64,000 bases of DNA from CAYLNL01 sp964385175 (GCA_964385175.1 CAYLNL010000004.1:152627-216626), one strand, 5' to 3'; shown: positions 1 to 8,045, counted from the first letter of the stretch. A program made the numbers and translations. The notes: generated by a model not told the origin, from the sequence alone.

Positions 1-391
1 CCTTTACGCGGATGCGGAGATTACCTCCTTTAACACGGGCTTGAGAACGCCCAAAACCTGTGAAGCCACCAAAATTTCCGCCAAAAGCACTGCCAAAAAT
101 ATCGCCAAACTGGCTGAAAATATCTTCCATGCTCATGCCTTCTCCATACCTGCTGCCTCCGCCGCCGCTTTCAAAGGCGGTATGGCCAAACTGGTCATAT
201 CGCGCACGTTTTTCGGGGTCGCTCAGTACCTCATAGGCTTCGGCAGCTTTTTTAAACATTTCTTCTGCCTGTTTATCTCCCGGGTTTTTATCGGGATGAT
301 AGGCAAGGGCTTTTTTTCGGTATGCTTTTTTTATCTCATCAGCGCTTGCCTTTTTGCCGACTTCTAATATTTCGTAATAATCTTGTTTCAT
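1..391 (-). CDS. dnaJ: Chaperone DnaJ, N-terminal part (cut by window edge)
   Basis: Co-chaperone of DnaK: the J domain stimulates DnaK ATP hydrolysis and hands over unfolded protein in the cytoplasm. The minus strand opens with MKQDYYEILEVGKKASADEI and continues through a J domain with the HPD tripeptide (AYHPDKNPGDK), then a Gly/Phe-rich linker (GGNFGGFTGFGRSQ). About 130 residues are present; the zinc-finger and C-terminal substrate domains lie beyond position 1. The ATG at 389-391 is the natural J-domain start. It lies 18 bases downstream of grpE on the same strand, so grpE-dnaJ is probably one heat-shock operon. The family call is firm; completeness cannot be judged. Confidence 0.95.
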   Translation of the reverse strand, partial: MKQDYYEILEVGKKASADEIKKAYRKKALAYHPDKNPGDKQAEEMFKKAAEAYEVLSDPEKRARYDQFGHTAFESGGGGSRYGEGMSMEDIFSQFGDIFGSAFGGNFGGFTGFGRSQARVKGGNLRIRVK

Positions 392-409
392 TTTCTTAAT
401 GAGGTGGAT

Positions 410-964
410 TTATTGCCCTATAATTACTTTAGGATAGCGGATTATTTTGTCGCCTAATTTATATCCTTTTTCGGCAATATCTATAATTTTTCCTTTGAGC
501 GATTCTTCCGGCGCGGGTATTTGAGTGATGGCTTCATGAAGTTCAGCATTAAACATATCTCCTTGATTTACATGTATTTCTGTGAGCCCTTTTGATTTAA
601 GGGTTTCAGTAAATTTATGATGAATGAGGCTTACCCCTTTAATTTCTTCTTCTTCAAAATGGGAGAGCGATGCCAAAGCTCTGTCAAAATCGTCTAAAAC
701 TGGTAATAAAGACTGAATTATTTCCTGCCCTGCTGTTTTAATGAGGTCTATTCGTTCTTTAAGAATCCGTTTCTTATAGTTTTCAAACTCAGCAAACAGG
801 CGTAGAAATTTATCTTTTTCAATGGCTATTTCTTCTTTTAACTGCTCCTCGGCCGAAAGCGGCTGGAGGGCTTCTTCAATTGGGAAATCTGCATGCAGGG
901 GTGTCTCTGGCGTAGGAATTTTTTCTGTGTTGGGTTCTTTCTTAGGTTTACTCATTTTTTTCAT
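410..964 (-). CDS. grpE: Nucleotide exchange factor GrpE
   Basis: GrpE releases ADP from DnaK and works with DnaJ, encoded next. The protein has a charged, Glu-rich N-terminal region, a long coiled coil (LKEEIAIEKDKFLRLFAEFENYKKR) and the compact C-terminal beta domain ending in GYKLGDKIIRYPKVIIGQ, the usual GrpE signature area. The reading frame is open to 1006, but the first 14 residues from there are hydrophobic and unlike GrpE. I chose the ATG at 962-964 (MKKMSKPKKE), giving 184 residues, close to the usual length; the ATG at 955 is equally possible. Transcribed just ahead of dnaJ. Confidence 0.93.
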   Translation of the reverse strand: MKKMSKPKKEPNTEKIPTPETPLHADFPIEEALQPLSAEEQLKEEIAIEKDKFLRLFAEFENYKKRILKERIDLIKTAGQEIIQSLLPVLDDFDRALASLSHFEEEEIKGVSLIHHKFTETLKSKGLTEIHVNQGDMFNAELHEAITQIPAPEESLKGKIIDIAEKGYKLGDKIIRYPKVIIGQ

Positions 965-1030
965 GTTAAAACATAGCGGTAAAAAGGTTGGCAAAAGTAC
1001 TGCCATTCCTGTAAAAATGCCAAAATGTCA

Positions 1031-1936
1031 TTATAGTAAGTCGTTCAGGGCAGCTTGAAGGGTTGGGAATTGATAGGAAAACCCTTGTTCAACTATTTTA
1101 TGGCAACTTACCTGCTGGCTGGAGCAAGCTATGGAGGCGACTTCTCCCATAAAAAATTTCAGTAACCATTGAGGAATAGCGGGAAGGAGTAAGGGTTTTT
1201 TTAAAATAGACGCTATTTTTTTAGTGAGTTCTTTTTGGGTCACGGGCTGCGGGGCTACGCCATTATACACTCCAATTAATTGGTTTTCTACAGCATAGAG
1301 AAATATACGGGCAATATCTGCCACGTGAATCCATGACTGCCATTGAGCGCCGCTACATAGGGGGGCGCCCGCATACCCGCGTATAGCGCGGACGAGGGGA
1401 GGGAGGGCGCCATTTTTTCGAGCTAATACGATGCCTACCCGTATTTTGGCTACCGGCAGGGAATTTTTTTGGAAGGTATCGGCGGCTTTTTCCCACTCGG
1501 TAACAACGTTTCCTAAAAAGGAAGTGGCAGCCTCCGAGTAATCTTCTTTATAGAACGCTGTGTAGGAATGGGGATATATGCCTATAGCAGAGGCGGTTGC
1601 AATAGTTTTAACATCATGATTTTTTAAAGAGGAGAGAGAGGTTTGCAGGAGCTGCAGGGATTGAACACGACTTTGAATAATTTTTGTTTTATAGGCAGGC
1701 GTCCATCTTTTTGCAATAGAGGCGCCGGCTAAGTTAACAATGGCGTTTACGCCTTCAAAACAAGAAATATCTATCTCATTTTTAGAAGGGTTCCAGTAAA
1801 AGCCAGAAAGTTGGGGTGTTTTTTTAATTTTCTTAGGAGAAGTAGTAAGGTAGTGTATGGTATAGTTTTTTTCACTGCATTGGCGAAGGAGTTCGGCGCC
1901 TATTAACCCTGTAGCGCCGGTTACAAGCAGTTTCAC
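1031..1936 (-). CDS. TIGR01777-family NAD(P)-dependent epimerase (SDR39U1/YfcH-like)
   Basis: An extended short-chain dehydrogenase/reductase of 301 residues. The N-terminus MKLLVTGATGLIGAELLRQC contains the nucleotide-binding GxxGxxG motif. The region NLAGASIAKRWTPAYKTKI is typical of the TIGR01777 subgroup, and residues near 200 (AQWQSWIHVADIARIF) match its conserved SWIHVDD-like block. The C-terminus carries the usual extra domain (PAIPQWLLKFFMGE). The substrate of this subgroup is not known; epimerase is only a fold-based label. It follows sucD by 5 bases on the same strand, so the two are probably co-transcribed, although no functional link is evident. Confidence 0.85.
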   Translation of the reverse strand: MKLLVTGATGLIGAELLRQCSEKNYTIHYLTTSPKKIKKTPQLSGFYWNPSKNEIDISCFEGVNAIVNLAGASIAKRWTPAYKTKIIQSRVQSLQLLQTSLSSLKNHDVKTIATASAIGIYPHSYTAFYKEDYSEAATSFLGNVVTEWEKAADTFQKNSLPVAKIRVGIVLARKNGALPPLVRAIRGYAGAPLCSGAQWQSWIHVADIARIFLYAVENQLIGVYNGVAPQPVTQKELTKKIASILKKPLLLPAIPQWLLKFFMGEVASIACSSQQVSCHKIVEQGFSYQFPTLQAALNDLL

Positions 1937-1941
1937 GGAGA

Positions 1942-2826
1942 TTATCGTATGGTTGTGAGACTCACCTGGGCTACCTTTTTGCCAATTTCGGCAGGAGAGT
2001 TAACCACGTGAATGCCGCAGGCTTTCATCGCCGCTTTTTTAGCCTGGGCTGTATCAGCTGCGCCGCCCACAATGGCGCCGGCATGCCCCATAGTTCTCCC
2101 TTTGGGAGCGGTTTCGCCAGCAATAAAGCCAATAACAGGCTTGGGGTTGGGTTGAGTGGCTATCCATTGCGCCGCTTCTATTTCCAGTTGCCCGCCAATT
2201 TCGCCAATCATAATAATGGCATGGGTTTCAGGGTCGTTCATCAACAAGGCAACGGCTTCTTTTGTAGTGGTGCCTATAATAGGGTCACCTCCGATACCAA
2301 TAGCGGTGCTTATTCCCAAACCTTCTTTCACAACCTGGTCGGCAGCTTCATAGGTGAGCGTTCCCGATTTAGATACGAGGCCTATATTTCCTTTTTTAAA
2401 TACAAAACCAGGCATAATGCCTACTTTGGCCTCTCCAGGAGTAATAACCCCGGGGCAGTTGGGACCAATGAGGCGGCAATTTTTAGATTGAAGATACTCA
2501 TACGCAATTACCATATCGGCTACCGGGATACCTTCGGTTATGGCAATAATTACAGCTATACCTGCATCGGCCGCCTCCATAATGGCGTCTGCTGCAAAGG
2601 CGGGGGGTACAAAAATAATAGAAGTATCGGCCCCGGTTTTTTCAACCGCTTCGCTCACCGTATTAAAAATAGGTCGCTCTAAATGATATTGACCGCCTTT
2701 TCCTGGCGTAACGCCGCCAACTACCTGGGTTCCGTAGGCTATCATTTGTTCTGCGTGAAAGGTTCCTTCGCTGCCCGTGAAGCCTTGTACAATTACTTTT
2801 GAATTTTTATTGACTAAAACGCTCAT
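1942..2826 (-). CDS. sucD: Succinate-CoA ligase (ADP-forming) subunit alpha
   Basis: TCA-cycle enzyme that interconverts succinyl-CoA and succinate with phosphorylation of ADP or GDP; it works as a heterotetramer with SucC, which is not in this window. The 294 residues are full length. Visible landmarks are the CoA-binding Rossmann start (VIVQGFTGSEGTFHAEQMI), GGVTPGKGG, the block LIGPNCPGVITPGEAKVGIMP, and the phosphohistidine loop GETAPKGRTMGHAGAIVGG, whose His is phosphorylated in the family. Separation of sucD from sucC is common in Bacteroidota. A promoter-like box lies about 145 bases upstream. Confidence 0.96.
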   Translation of the reverse strand: MSVLVNKNSKVIVQGFTGSEGTFHAEQMIAYGTQVVGGVTPGKGGQYHLERPIFNTVSEAVEKTGADTSIIFVPPAFAADAIMEAADAGIAVIIAITEGIPVADMVIAYEYLQSKNCRLIGPNCPGVITPGEAKVGIMPGFVFKKGNIGLVSKSGTLTYEAADQVVKEGLGISTAIGIGGDPIIGTTTKEAVALLMNDPETHAIIMIGEIGGQLEIEAAQWIATQPNPKPVIGFIAGETAPKGRTMGHAGAIVGGAADTAQAKKAAMKACGIHVVNSPAEIGKKVAQVSLTTIR

Positions 2827-2969
2827 GGATGTCAGATTTTAGCAGTTAGTAGTAAGGGATTATTGAGAAAACAAAACCCAAGGATGAGAGCAGATTTATA
2901 AATTGACAGGGTTACTTTCAAAGTTTAAAATAGGTTACGTTTATTTTCCTGGCTCTAAAAAACGAGCTG

Positions 2970-2977
2970 CAAAGATA
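2970..2977 (-). promoter_or_regulatory. Bacteroidota -7 box candidate for sucD
   Basis: On the minus strand the bases read TATCTTTG, a full match to the Bacteroidota -7 consensus TAnnTTTG. It would give a leader of roughly 140 bases before the sucD ATG. I found no TTG at the usual 17-23 base distance upstream, so the call rests on the -7 box alone. Confidence 0.35.
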
Positions 2978-3257
2978 GTATTTTTTAGCAGTAAAGGGAG
3001 GATAGGGGAAACAAAAAACAAGGGTGAATAGTGAAATATGATATATTTTATTTTACATAATATAAATTATAATACAAAAATAACTCCACAATTTCTAATG
3101 CTCATGTTTGCTGCGGGCTGTCTAAATAAAAAACTACTTTACGCTAATTGCTTCACAAAAAAATAATTTCCCTGCCTGCATTGGCACATTTACAAACCAC
3201 AAATGTCTTTAAAAAACAGGGTGAAAAATCACCAGTAAACCAGGATATGCAAAAGAG

Positions 3258-3314
3258 CCAAATTCTTAAAAAGAATTTGGTAGATTAAATAATTCATCGT
3301 AATATTGCAATATT
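3258..3314 (+). promoter_or_regulatory. arsR promoter with overlapping palindromic operator
   Basis: TTG at 3277-3279, a 20-base spacer and TAATATTG at 3300-3307 (one mismatch to TAnnTTTG) form a promoter 20 bases before the arsR ATG. The -7 box is embedded in a perfect 14-base palindrome, AATATTGCAATATT (3301-3314), where ArsR could block the polymerase. A second perfect inverted repeat, CCAAATTCTT-AAA-AAGAATTTGG (3258-3280), covers the -33 element. Autoregulation by ArsR with release on arsenite is inferred from the family; the palindromes are seen directly. Confidence 0.65.
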
Positions 3315-3326
3315 AAATTAAAAATA

Positions 3327-3641
3327 ATGGGCGTAACTAAAACAGACCATTTTACCAATAAACAAAATCAAATAGCTACCATTGCAAAGGCATTGGGGCA
3401 TCCTGCAAGAGTTGCCATTATTGAGTATTTAATAAAGGTAAACACTTGTATTTGTGGCGACATCGTAAATGAGTTACCATTGGCGCAACCCACCATTTCA
3501 CAACACTTAAAAGAACTCAAAAATGCAGGGCTCATAAAAGGCAACATTGAAGGCAATTCAATTTGTTATTGTATTGACGAAAAGACGTTCTATATACTCA
3601 AAGAATATTTTTCAAAAATTATCTCTACCGTAACCAGTTAA
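3327..3641 (+). CDS. arsR: ArsR/SmtB-family metalloregulator
   Basis: Small winged-helix repressor of 104 residues that should bind DNA as a dimer and dissociate when arsenite binds. The DNA-recognition helix is in PLAQPTISQHLKELKNAGLI. A Cys pair, CICGDIV, sits at the start of the helix-turn-helix, the place of the As(III)-binding ELCVCD-like motif in classical ArsR, and another Cys lies in SICYCID. It is the first gene of an arsR-arsM-arsC run on the plus strand, and its own promoter carries palindromes, so autorepression is likely. The exact metal is inferred from the neighbours. Confidence 0.9.
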   Translation: MGVTKTDHFTNKQNQIATIAKALGHPARVAIIEYLIKVNTCICGDIVNELPLAQPTISQHLKELKNAGLIKGNIEGNSICYCIDEKTFYILKEYFSKIISTVTS

Positions 3642-3703
3642 AAATGCTGCTGACAGATTTTACGTAAAACACTATTTATTATATCAAGTAAAATAAATTG
3701 AAA

Positions 3704-4543
3704 ATGGAAAATTCAGAAAAAATAAAAGAAGTTGTAAGGCAAAAATACAGTGAGATTGCTTTGCAGGACAAAGAAACTAATCAATCATCTTGCTGCGGTG
3801 CAGGCGGTTGCTCAACAGAGGTATACACTATTATGAGCGACGATTACAGTAACTTAGACGGGTATAATCCTGATGCCGATTTGGGTTTGGGTTGCGGTTT
3901 GCCTACACAATTTGCCAAAATAAATAAAGGCGATACCGTAATTGATTTGGGCAGCGGTGCAGGTAATGATTGTTTTATTGCAAGGAACGAAGCAGGTGAA
4001 GATGGCAGGGTAATTGGCATTGACTTTACTCCTGCAATGATTGAAAAGGCAAAGGCTAATGCTCAAAAGTTAGGGTTCACCAATGTGGAGTTCAGGAAAG
4101 GCGACATTGAAAACATTCCTGTTTCTGCAAACGTTGCAGACGTAATTGTGAGCAACTGTGTTTTAAATCTTGTTCCCGACAAAGACAAAGTTTTTAAAGA
4201 AATCTTCCGCGTGTTAAAACAAGGCGGGCATTTCAGCATTTCAGGCATTGTGTTAGTTGGCAACCTTCCCCAAGCGCTGCGCAATGCAGCAGAAATGTAT
4301 GCAGGCTGCGTTTCAGGTGCAATACAAAAAGAAGCTTATTTAGAACTTATAAAAGCCAACGGCTTTTCAAATACCGCCATTCAAAAAGAGAAGCCCATCA
4401 GTATTCCAGATGATATTTTAAAAAACTACCTCAACAAAGAAGAATTGCAAGGTTTTAAATCGGGCAACACAGGAATTTTTAGTATTACGGTTTATGCGGA
4501 AAAACCTAAAACCTGTGGTTGTGAAACAGGGTGTTGCGGTTAA
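3704..4543 (+). CDS. arsM: Arsenite S-adenosylmethionine methyltransferase
   Basis: Methylates trivalent arsenic with SAM, giving mono-, di- and trimethyl arsenicals. The 279-residue protein has the SAM-binding motif DLGSGAGNDCFIA and the Cys residues expected of ArsM: one in LGLGCGLPTQFA, one in VSNCVLNLVPDK and one in YAGCVSGAI, matching the three As(III)-binding cysteines of the family. Extra Cys clusters occur at both ends (SSCCGAGGCS and TCGCETGCCG) and may help capture metal. I chose the ATG at 3704 over a TTG two codons earlier. It lies between arsR and the arsenate reductase on the same strand. Confidence 0.93.
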   Translation: MENSEKIKEVVRQKYSEIALQDKETNQSSCCGAGGCSTEVYTIMSDDYSNLDGYNPDADLGLGCGLPTQFAKINKGDTVIDLGSGAGNDCFIARNEAGEDGRVIGIDFTPAMIEKAKANAQKLGFTNVEFRKGDIENIPVSANVADVIVSNCVLNLVPDKDKVFKEIFRVLKQGGHFSISGIVLVGNLPQALRNAAEMYAGCVSGAIQKEAYLELIKANGFSNTAIQKEKPISIPDDILKNYLNKEELQGFKSGNTGIFSITVYAEKPKTCGCETGCCG

Positions 4544-4607
4544 AACGTATTGGAAAAAATACCGTAAACCCATTATCATAACAACATTATTTGGCTATTT
4601 ATTTAAT

Positions 4608-5027
4608 ATGGACAAAAAGAAAATTTTAGTGCTTTGCACTGGCAACAGCTTCAGAAGCCAGATAGCAGAGGGTTATTTGCGACACTTTGCAAACGGCAAA
4701 GCAGATATTTACAGTGCTGGCATGGAAACTCACGGGGTGAACCCAAAAGCTATTGCGATAATGAAAGAAGATAATATTGACATATCAAATCATACTTCAA
4801 ACAATATTGATGAGTATCGTAATATTGACTTCGATTTGGTAATTACAGTTTGCGATAATGCAAAAGAGCATTGCCCTTTCTTTTCTACAGAAGCAAAAAA
4901 GTTTCATCAAAACTTTTCCGACCCGGCAAAAGCAACAGGAACAGATGAAGAAATTAAAGAACAGCTTAGACAAACAAGAGAACAAATAAAAAACTATTCT
5001 CAACAGTTTGTAACAGATAATCTATAA
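4608..5027 (+). CDS. arsC: Arsenate reductase, low-molecular-weight phosphatase type
   Basis: Reduces arsenate to arsenite in the cytoplasm. The 139-residue protein begins MDKKKILVLCTGNSFRSQIA, containing the CX5R phosphatase loop (CTGNSFR) with the catalytic Cys at residue 10. A second redox Cys pair lies in VITVCDNAKEHCPFF, as in thioredoxin-dependent ArsC of the pI258 type. The reading frame is open upstream to 4494, overlapping arsM, but the ATG at 4608 gives the family-like N-terminus. It is the last gene of the ars run; no ArsB or Acr3 follows. Confidence 0.92.
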   Translation: MDKKKILVLCTGNSFRSQIAEGYLRHFANGKADIYSAGMETHGVNPKAIAIMKEDNIDISNHTSNNIDEYRNIDFDLVITVCDNAKEHCPFFSTEAKKFHQNFSDPAKATGTDEEIKEQLRQTREQIKNYSQQFVTDNL

Positions 5028-5247
5028 AGAGAAATTACCCGCCCACAAGTATAGGTATATTTGCAATTCGCATAAGCCAGCACTAAATCCAGAAATTGTA
5101 AAAGAGTTTCTACCTTCCCTAAAACTCCCCTCTCCTACCCTTCAAAAAGAGGCAAATTTTTAGCTACGCTATTTAATACAATGCAGGATTATAGTACAAA
5201 ACAACTAATGAAAAACAAATATAGTGATGACTTGCTTGCTTTTATAT

Positions 5248-5255
5248 TATATTTG
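5248..5255 (+). promoter_or_regulatory. -7 box candidate for the GG-leader peptide gene
   Basis: The bases TATATTTG match TAnnTTTG exactly and lie 23 bases before the ATG of the small peptide gene. TTG triplets at 5232 and 5236 are only 9-13 bases upstream, closer than usual, so the -33 element is uncertain. Confidence 0.45.
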
Positions 5256-5278
5256 CCCCCAACTAAATTATTTTAACT

Positions 5279-5473
5279 ATGAGCACATTAAAAAAATTCA
5301 AATCATTCGAAATTCAAAAAGCATTTTTGAAACAATTAACTGGTGGTGCCCTACAGCCATGCCAGTACTATGAAAACAAATGCATGCAAACTGCTTTCAA
5401 CAATGGCAATACGTTCCTAATGGACGATTGTGACGCATTATGCGATGCTAATGGTAATTGGAACCAGCAGTAA
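5279..5473 (+). CDS. Double-glycine leader natural-product precursor peptide
   Basis: A 64-residue peptide resembling the GG-leader precursors of Bacteroidota RiPP and bacteriocin-like systems. Its amphipathic leader (LKKFKSFEIQKAFLKQL) ends in TGG at residues 21-23, where C39-type peptidases cleave. The core of about 41 residues has four Cys (28, 35, 51, 55) and many Asn, Gln and Asp residues. Its own -7 box lies upstream and a strong terminator directly downstream, so it is a single-gene transcript. No modification or export gene adjoins it; kup converges from the other side. It could depend on enzymes elsewhere, perhaps those at 37-55 kb. The final product is unknown. Confidence 0.72.
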   Translation: MSTLKKFKSFEIQKAFLKQLTGGALQPCQYYENKCMQTAFNNGNTFLMDDCDALCDANGNWNQQ

Positions 5474-5485
5474 GTTAAGCAACTC

Positions 5486-5522
5486 AAATAAGGCATGTGA
5501 GGTATTGCATGCCTTATTTTTT
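5486..5522 (+). terminator. Rho-independent terminator after the GG-leader peptide
   Basis: A perfect 12-base stem, AAATAAGGCATG paired with CATGCCTTATTT, has a 10-base loop and runs into a T tract at 5516-5522. It lies 12 bases after the peptide stop codon. Because it is symmetrical it may also serve the convergent kup gene, which ends at 5543. Confidence 0.85.
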
Positions 5523-5542
5523 ATAAAGAAAAGCTGCCCATG

Positions 5543-7492
5543 CTATGATTGCCGGTGTCTTGTAGTCCTCTCTATTTTCAACCTATCGGTTTTAGCCACA
5601 TCAATAGGTATTTTTTCTTCAATAGTATTAGACAATTCTAACCCAAAATCTTCTTTTACACTAAAACCTATAGATTTTAGTAACCGATATACCCTCACCG
5701 CAATCATTTCTGTTACAGTGAGTTGGTTATCTGAAGCTACACGAGAGTTTATGAAAATATATTTAAAATCTGTTGGGATATTAAAGCGGGAAACACTCTC
5801 AAATATATTTTCCACCGATATTTCTCCCGACTGTATCATCTCTTTATGAATGGTTTTCATAATATAATCAATTACATGCGGCTCCTTAAAACCCAGATAT
5901 ACTTTTATAAAGAAACTTTTTTGAGGAATAATGGTATGAACGCTATATTCTGCACCGTATGGATTATCGGTAATTTCAACATGCAAAAACCAATATATCG
6001 CTGCCCGTTTGGGCTGCATATAAAATAAGGAATATACAATAGTAGAATCTATCAAATCAAAGCGCGAAGACCTCACGGGAAATACCAAATTAGTGCTTAT
6101 ATGCGGCAATGAGGCATCTTTTTGCACCTCTTCCAGCATAGGTTTAATATCTTCCAGCTTACGGTATTCTACCACCCGGTTGCGAATTTTCCTCGCTTTA
6201 TAATAAAATAGTAATAAGAAAAATAAAAGGCTGGCTAAAATCAGGGTAAACAAGCCCCCGTGAACAATCTTATTTAAATTTGAAAGCAAGAAGATGATTT
6301 CTACAGAAATAAAAATTAAAAATATCAATACAACCCCTGCCCTTCTTTTCTTTACATGGAGGAAAAACAAATACCCCAGCAGTAAAGATGTCATCAACAT
6401 ATCAATAGTAATAGTAAGCCCATAAGCAGCTTCCATATTTGCTGCCTTACGGAAAATAAACATTACCAGCAAACAGCCAGCCATTAAAAAATAGTTCATT
6501 CCCGGTATATACACCTGTCCTTTATGAGTAGAAGGGTACTTTACCCGCAAGCTGGGCCAGAGTTTAAGTTTCATAGCTTCGTTAACGAGCGAAAACACCC
6601 CGGTTATCAATGCCTGGCTGGCTATAATAGTAGCACTCGTGGCAATGATAATGATAAGCGGGATAATAGATTTTGGAACGGAACTGTAAAATACAGAATT
6701 TACGGTTACCCCATCTTCTAATGACAAACAATAGGCTGCCTGCCCAAAATAGCTGAATAACAACATAGATAACACAAAAATCCAGGTTATCCGTATATTT
6801 TTTTTACCGCAATGCCCTAAATCTGAATATAGCGCCTCTGCGCCTGTGGTACAGAGGAATACAGCCCCTAAAACCAGCAGCGCCTCCGGATATGACTGTA
6901 AAAAACTAATAGCATACATAGGGTTTACCGCTCGCAGTACCGCAGGGTTTTTTAAAATCCAATACACCCCCAACGAGCCGATAGTTAAAAACCAAATTAA
7001 CATTACCGGTCCAAACAATCCCCCAATGCGCCTGGTGCCAAATTGCTGTATAAAAAATAAAATTATAATAATTGTGCATACTATAGGAAAAGCCGGGATA
7101 CTGGCAGATATATTAGATAGCCCTTCAACTGCCGAAGAAATAGAAATCGCCGGCGTAATAAACCCATCACTTATCAACGTAGCGCATCCCAGCAAAGCCG
7201 GGTAAATAATCCACTTACTTTTAGTTCTTCTAAGCAAGGCATACAAGGCAAAAATACCTCCCTCCCCATGGTTATCTGCATTCAGGGCAAGATAAACATA
7301 CTTCACCGTGGTAATGAGTATTAACGTCCAGAAAATACACGATAAACTACCCATTATCAATAACTCATCAAAATTTTTTCCCCCGCTAATAGCAGAAAAT
7401 ACATACAAGGGGGAAGTGCCAATATCGCCGAAAACAATTCCCAAAGTAACTAATAAATGTAACGGCGACACCTTATATATGCTGGTTTTCAT
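5543..7492 (-). CDS. kup: KUP-family potassium transporter
   Basis: Potassium uptake permease of the KUP/HAK/KT family, probably K+/H+ symport across the inner membrane. The 649 residues begin with the hallmark LGIVFGDIGTSPLYVFSA, followed by NADNHGEGGIFALYALLRR in the second helix region and about twelve hydrophobic segments up to residue 450. A soluble C-terminal domain of roughly 180 residues follows, as usual. The length matches the family. It is a single gene convergent with the GG-leader peptide and has no functional partner nearby. Confidence 0.95.
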   Translation of the reverse strand: MKTSIYKVSPLHLLVTLGIVFGDIGTSPLYVFSAISGGKNFDELLIMGSLSCIFWTLILITTVKYVYLALNADNHGEGGIFALYALLRRTKSKWIIYPALLGCATLISDGFITPAISISSAVEGLSNISASIPAFPIVCTIIIILFFIQQFGTRRIGGLFGPVMLIWFLTIGSLGVYWILKNPAVLRAVNPMYAISFLQSYPEALLVLGAVFLCTTGAEALYSDLGHCGKKNIRITWIFVLSMLLFSYFGQAAYCLSLEDGVTVNSVFYSSVPKSIIPLIIIIATSATIIASQALITGVFSLVNEAMKLKLWPSLRVKYPSTHKGQVYIPGMNYFLMAGCLLVMFIFRKAANMEAAYGLTITIDMLMTSLLLGYLFFLHVKKRRAGVVLIFLIFISVEIIFLLSNLNKIVHGGLFTLILASLLFFLLLFYYKARKIRNRVVEYRKLEDIKPMLEEVQKDASLPHISTNLVFPVRSSRFDLIDSTIVYSLFYMQPKRAAIYWFLHVEITDNPYGAEYSVHTIIPQKSFFIKVYLGFKEPHVIDYIMKTIHKEMIQSGEISVENIFESVSRFNIPTDFKYIFINSRVASDNQLTVTEMIAVRVYRLLKSIGFSVKEDFGLELSNTIEEKIPIDVAKTDRLKIERTTRHRQS

Positions 7493-7714
7493 AGCTTAAC
7501 AGGGTAAAAAGGGAAAACAATATAAATGAAAAGAAGAAGTTAAATGATGTAATTGTTTGAAAATGAAACTATTCACAAGTCTATAGTAAATTATATCAGC
7601 CCCCAAAAATACCGATTTTTTTCATTCTGGGTTTAATTTCGCAAAAAAATATCCCCACCCTCGTATTTCTCTTTCCTCCCTCACCCATATAAAAAATGAT
7701 TTTATTTCCTTTAA

Positions 7715-7745
7715 TTGGAAAGTAACCAATAGTTTTATATTTTTG
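7715..7745 (+). promoter_or_regulatory. Promoter of the tRNA-like array and tRNA-Pro
   Basis: TTG at 7715-7717, a 20-base spacer and TATTTTTG at 7738-7745 match the Bacteroidota promoter consensus. The expected start of transcription lies just before the first tRNA-like repeat at 7755, so the whole array and the tRNA are probably transcribed together. The remainder of the gap after kup (7493-7714) shows nothing recognisable. Confidence 0.65.
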
Positions 7746-7754
7746 CACCCGCAA

Positions 7755-7850
7755 CGGGATGTGGCGCAGTTGATAGCGTATCCCGCAGGAGAACGGGATG
7801 GTCGCTGTTGAGTTTTGAGAAAAAGTTCTGTATAGCTAAAAAATAATAAT
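7755..7850 (+). repeat. tRNA-like tandem repeat, copy 1
   Basis: A 96-base unit whose first 26 or so bases match the acceptor strand and D arm of the tRNA-Pro at 8046 (CGGGATGTGGCGCAGTTG with one later difference). The next hairpin has a TCCCG/CGGGA stem and an 8-base loop, CAGGAGAA, in place of a normal 7-base anticodon loop. There is no T arm and no 3' acceptor half; an A-rich linker follows. It cannot fold as a functional tRNA. CGGGAT occurs twice and ATCCCG once, so two alternative pairings are possible. Confidence 0.75.
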
Positions 7851-7924
7851 CGGGATGTGGCGCAGTTGGTAGCGTATCCCGCAGGAGAACGGGATGGTCG
7901 CTGTTGAGTTTTGAGAAAAAGTTC
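7851..7924 (+). repeat. tRNA-like tandem repeat, copy 2, cut by the gap
   Basis: The second unit is identical to the first over the visible part except for one base in the D loop (GTTGGTAG here, GTTGATAG in copy 1), and it starts exactly 96 bases later. It runs into the run of N. After the gap, 8025-8045 carries the end of another unit (GATAGCTAAAAAATAATAAT), so at least one more copy is partly hidden. Confidence 0.75.
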
Positions 7925-8024
7925 NNNNNNNNNNNNNNNNNNNNNNNNNNNNNNNNNNNNNNNNNNNNNNNNNNNNNNNNNNNNNNNNNNNNNNNNNNNN
8001 NNNNNNNNNNNNNNNNNNNNNNNN
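7925..8024. other. Assembly gap of 100 N
   Basis: Exactly one hundred N bases lie inside the tandem array, which is typical of a scaffold gap of unknown true length. The number of repeat units cannot be read from this sequence. Confidence 0.98.
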
Positions 8025-8045
8025 TGATAGCTAAAAAATAATAAT

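Larger units (their letters stand above)
2827..3326. other. Intergenic region between divergent sucD and arsR
   Basis: Five hundred AT-rich bases separate the divergent sucD and arsR genes. They hold the sucD -7 candidate and, at the right end, the arsR promoter and operator described separately. I see no open reading frame, RNA gene or mobile-element end in the remainder. Confidence 0.6.

Noticed and set aside
41..367. Plus-strand frame of 108 residues with hydrophobic end
   Set aside because: It is antisense to the J domain of dnaJ, which is unmistakable on the other strand.
2008..2682. Plus-strand frame of 224 residues opposite sucD
   Set aside because: It lies wholly within a clearly conserved gene on the other strand, has no recognisable motif and no promoter or start context.
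4494..4607. Upstream extension of the arsenate reductase by 38 residues
   Set aside because: It overlaps the end of arsM, resembles no ArsC N-terminus, and the ATG at 4608 gives the standard start just before the catalytic loop.
7755..7924. The two upstream tRNA-like units considered as additional functional tRNA genes
   Set aside because: They have an 8-base loop without T33, no T arm and no 3' acceptor strand, so they cannot form a working tRNA.
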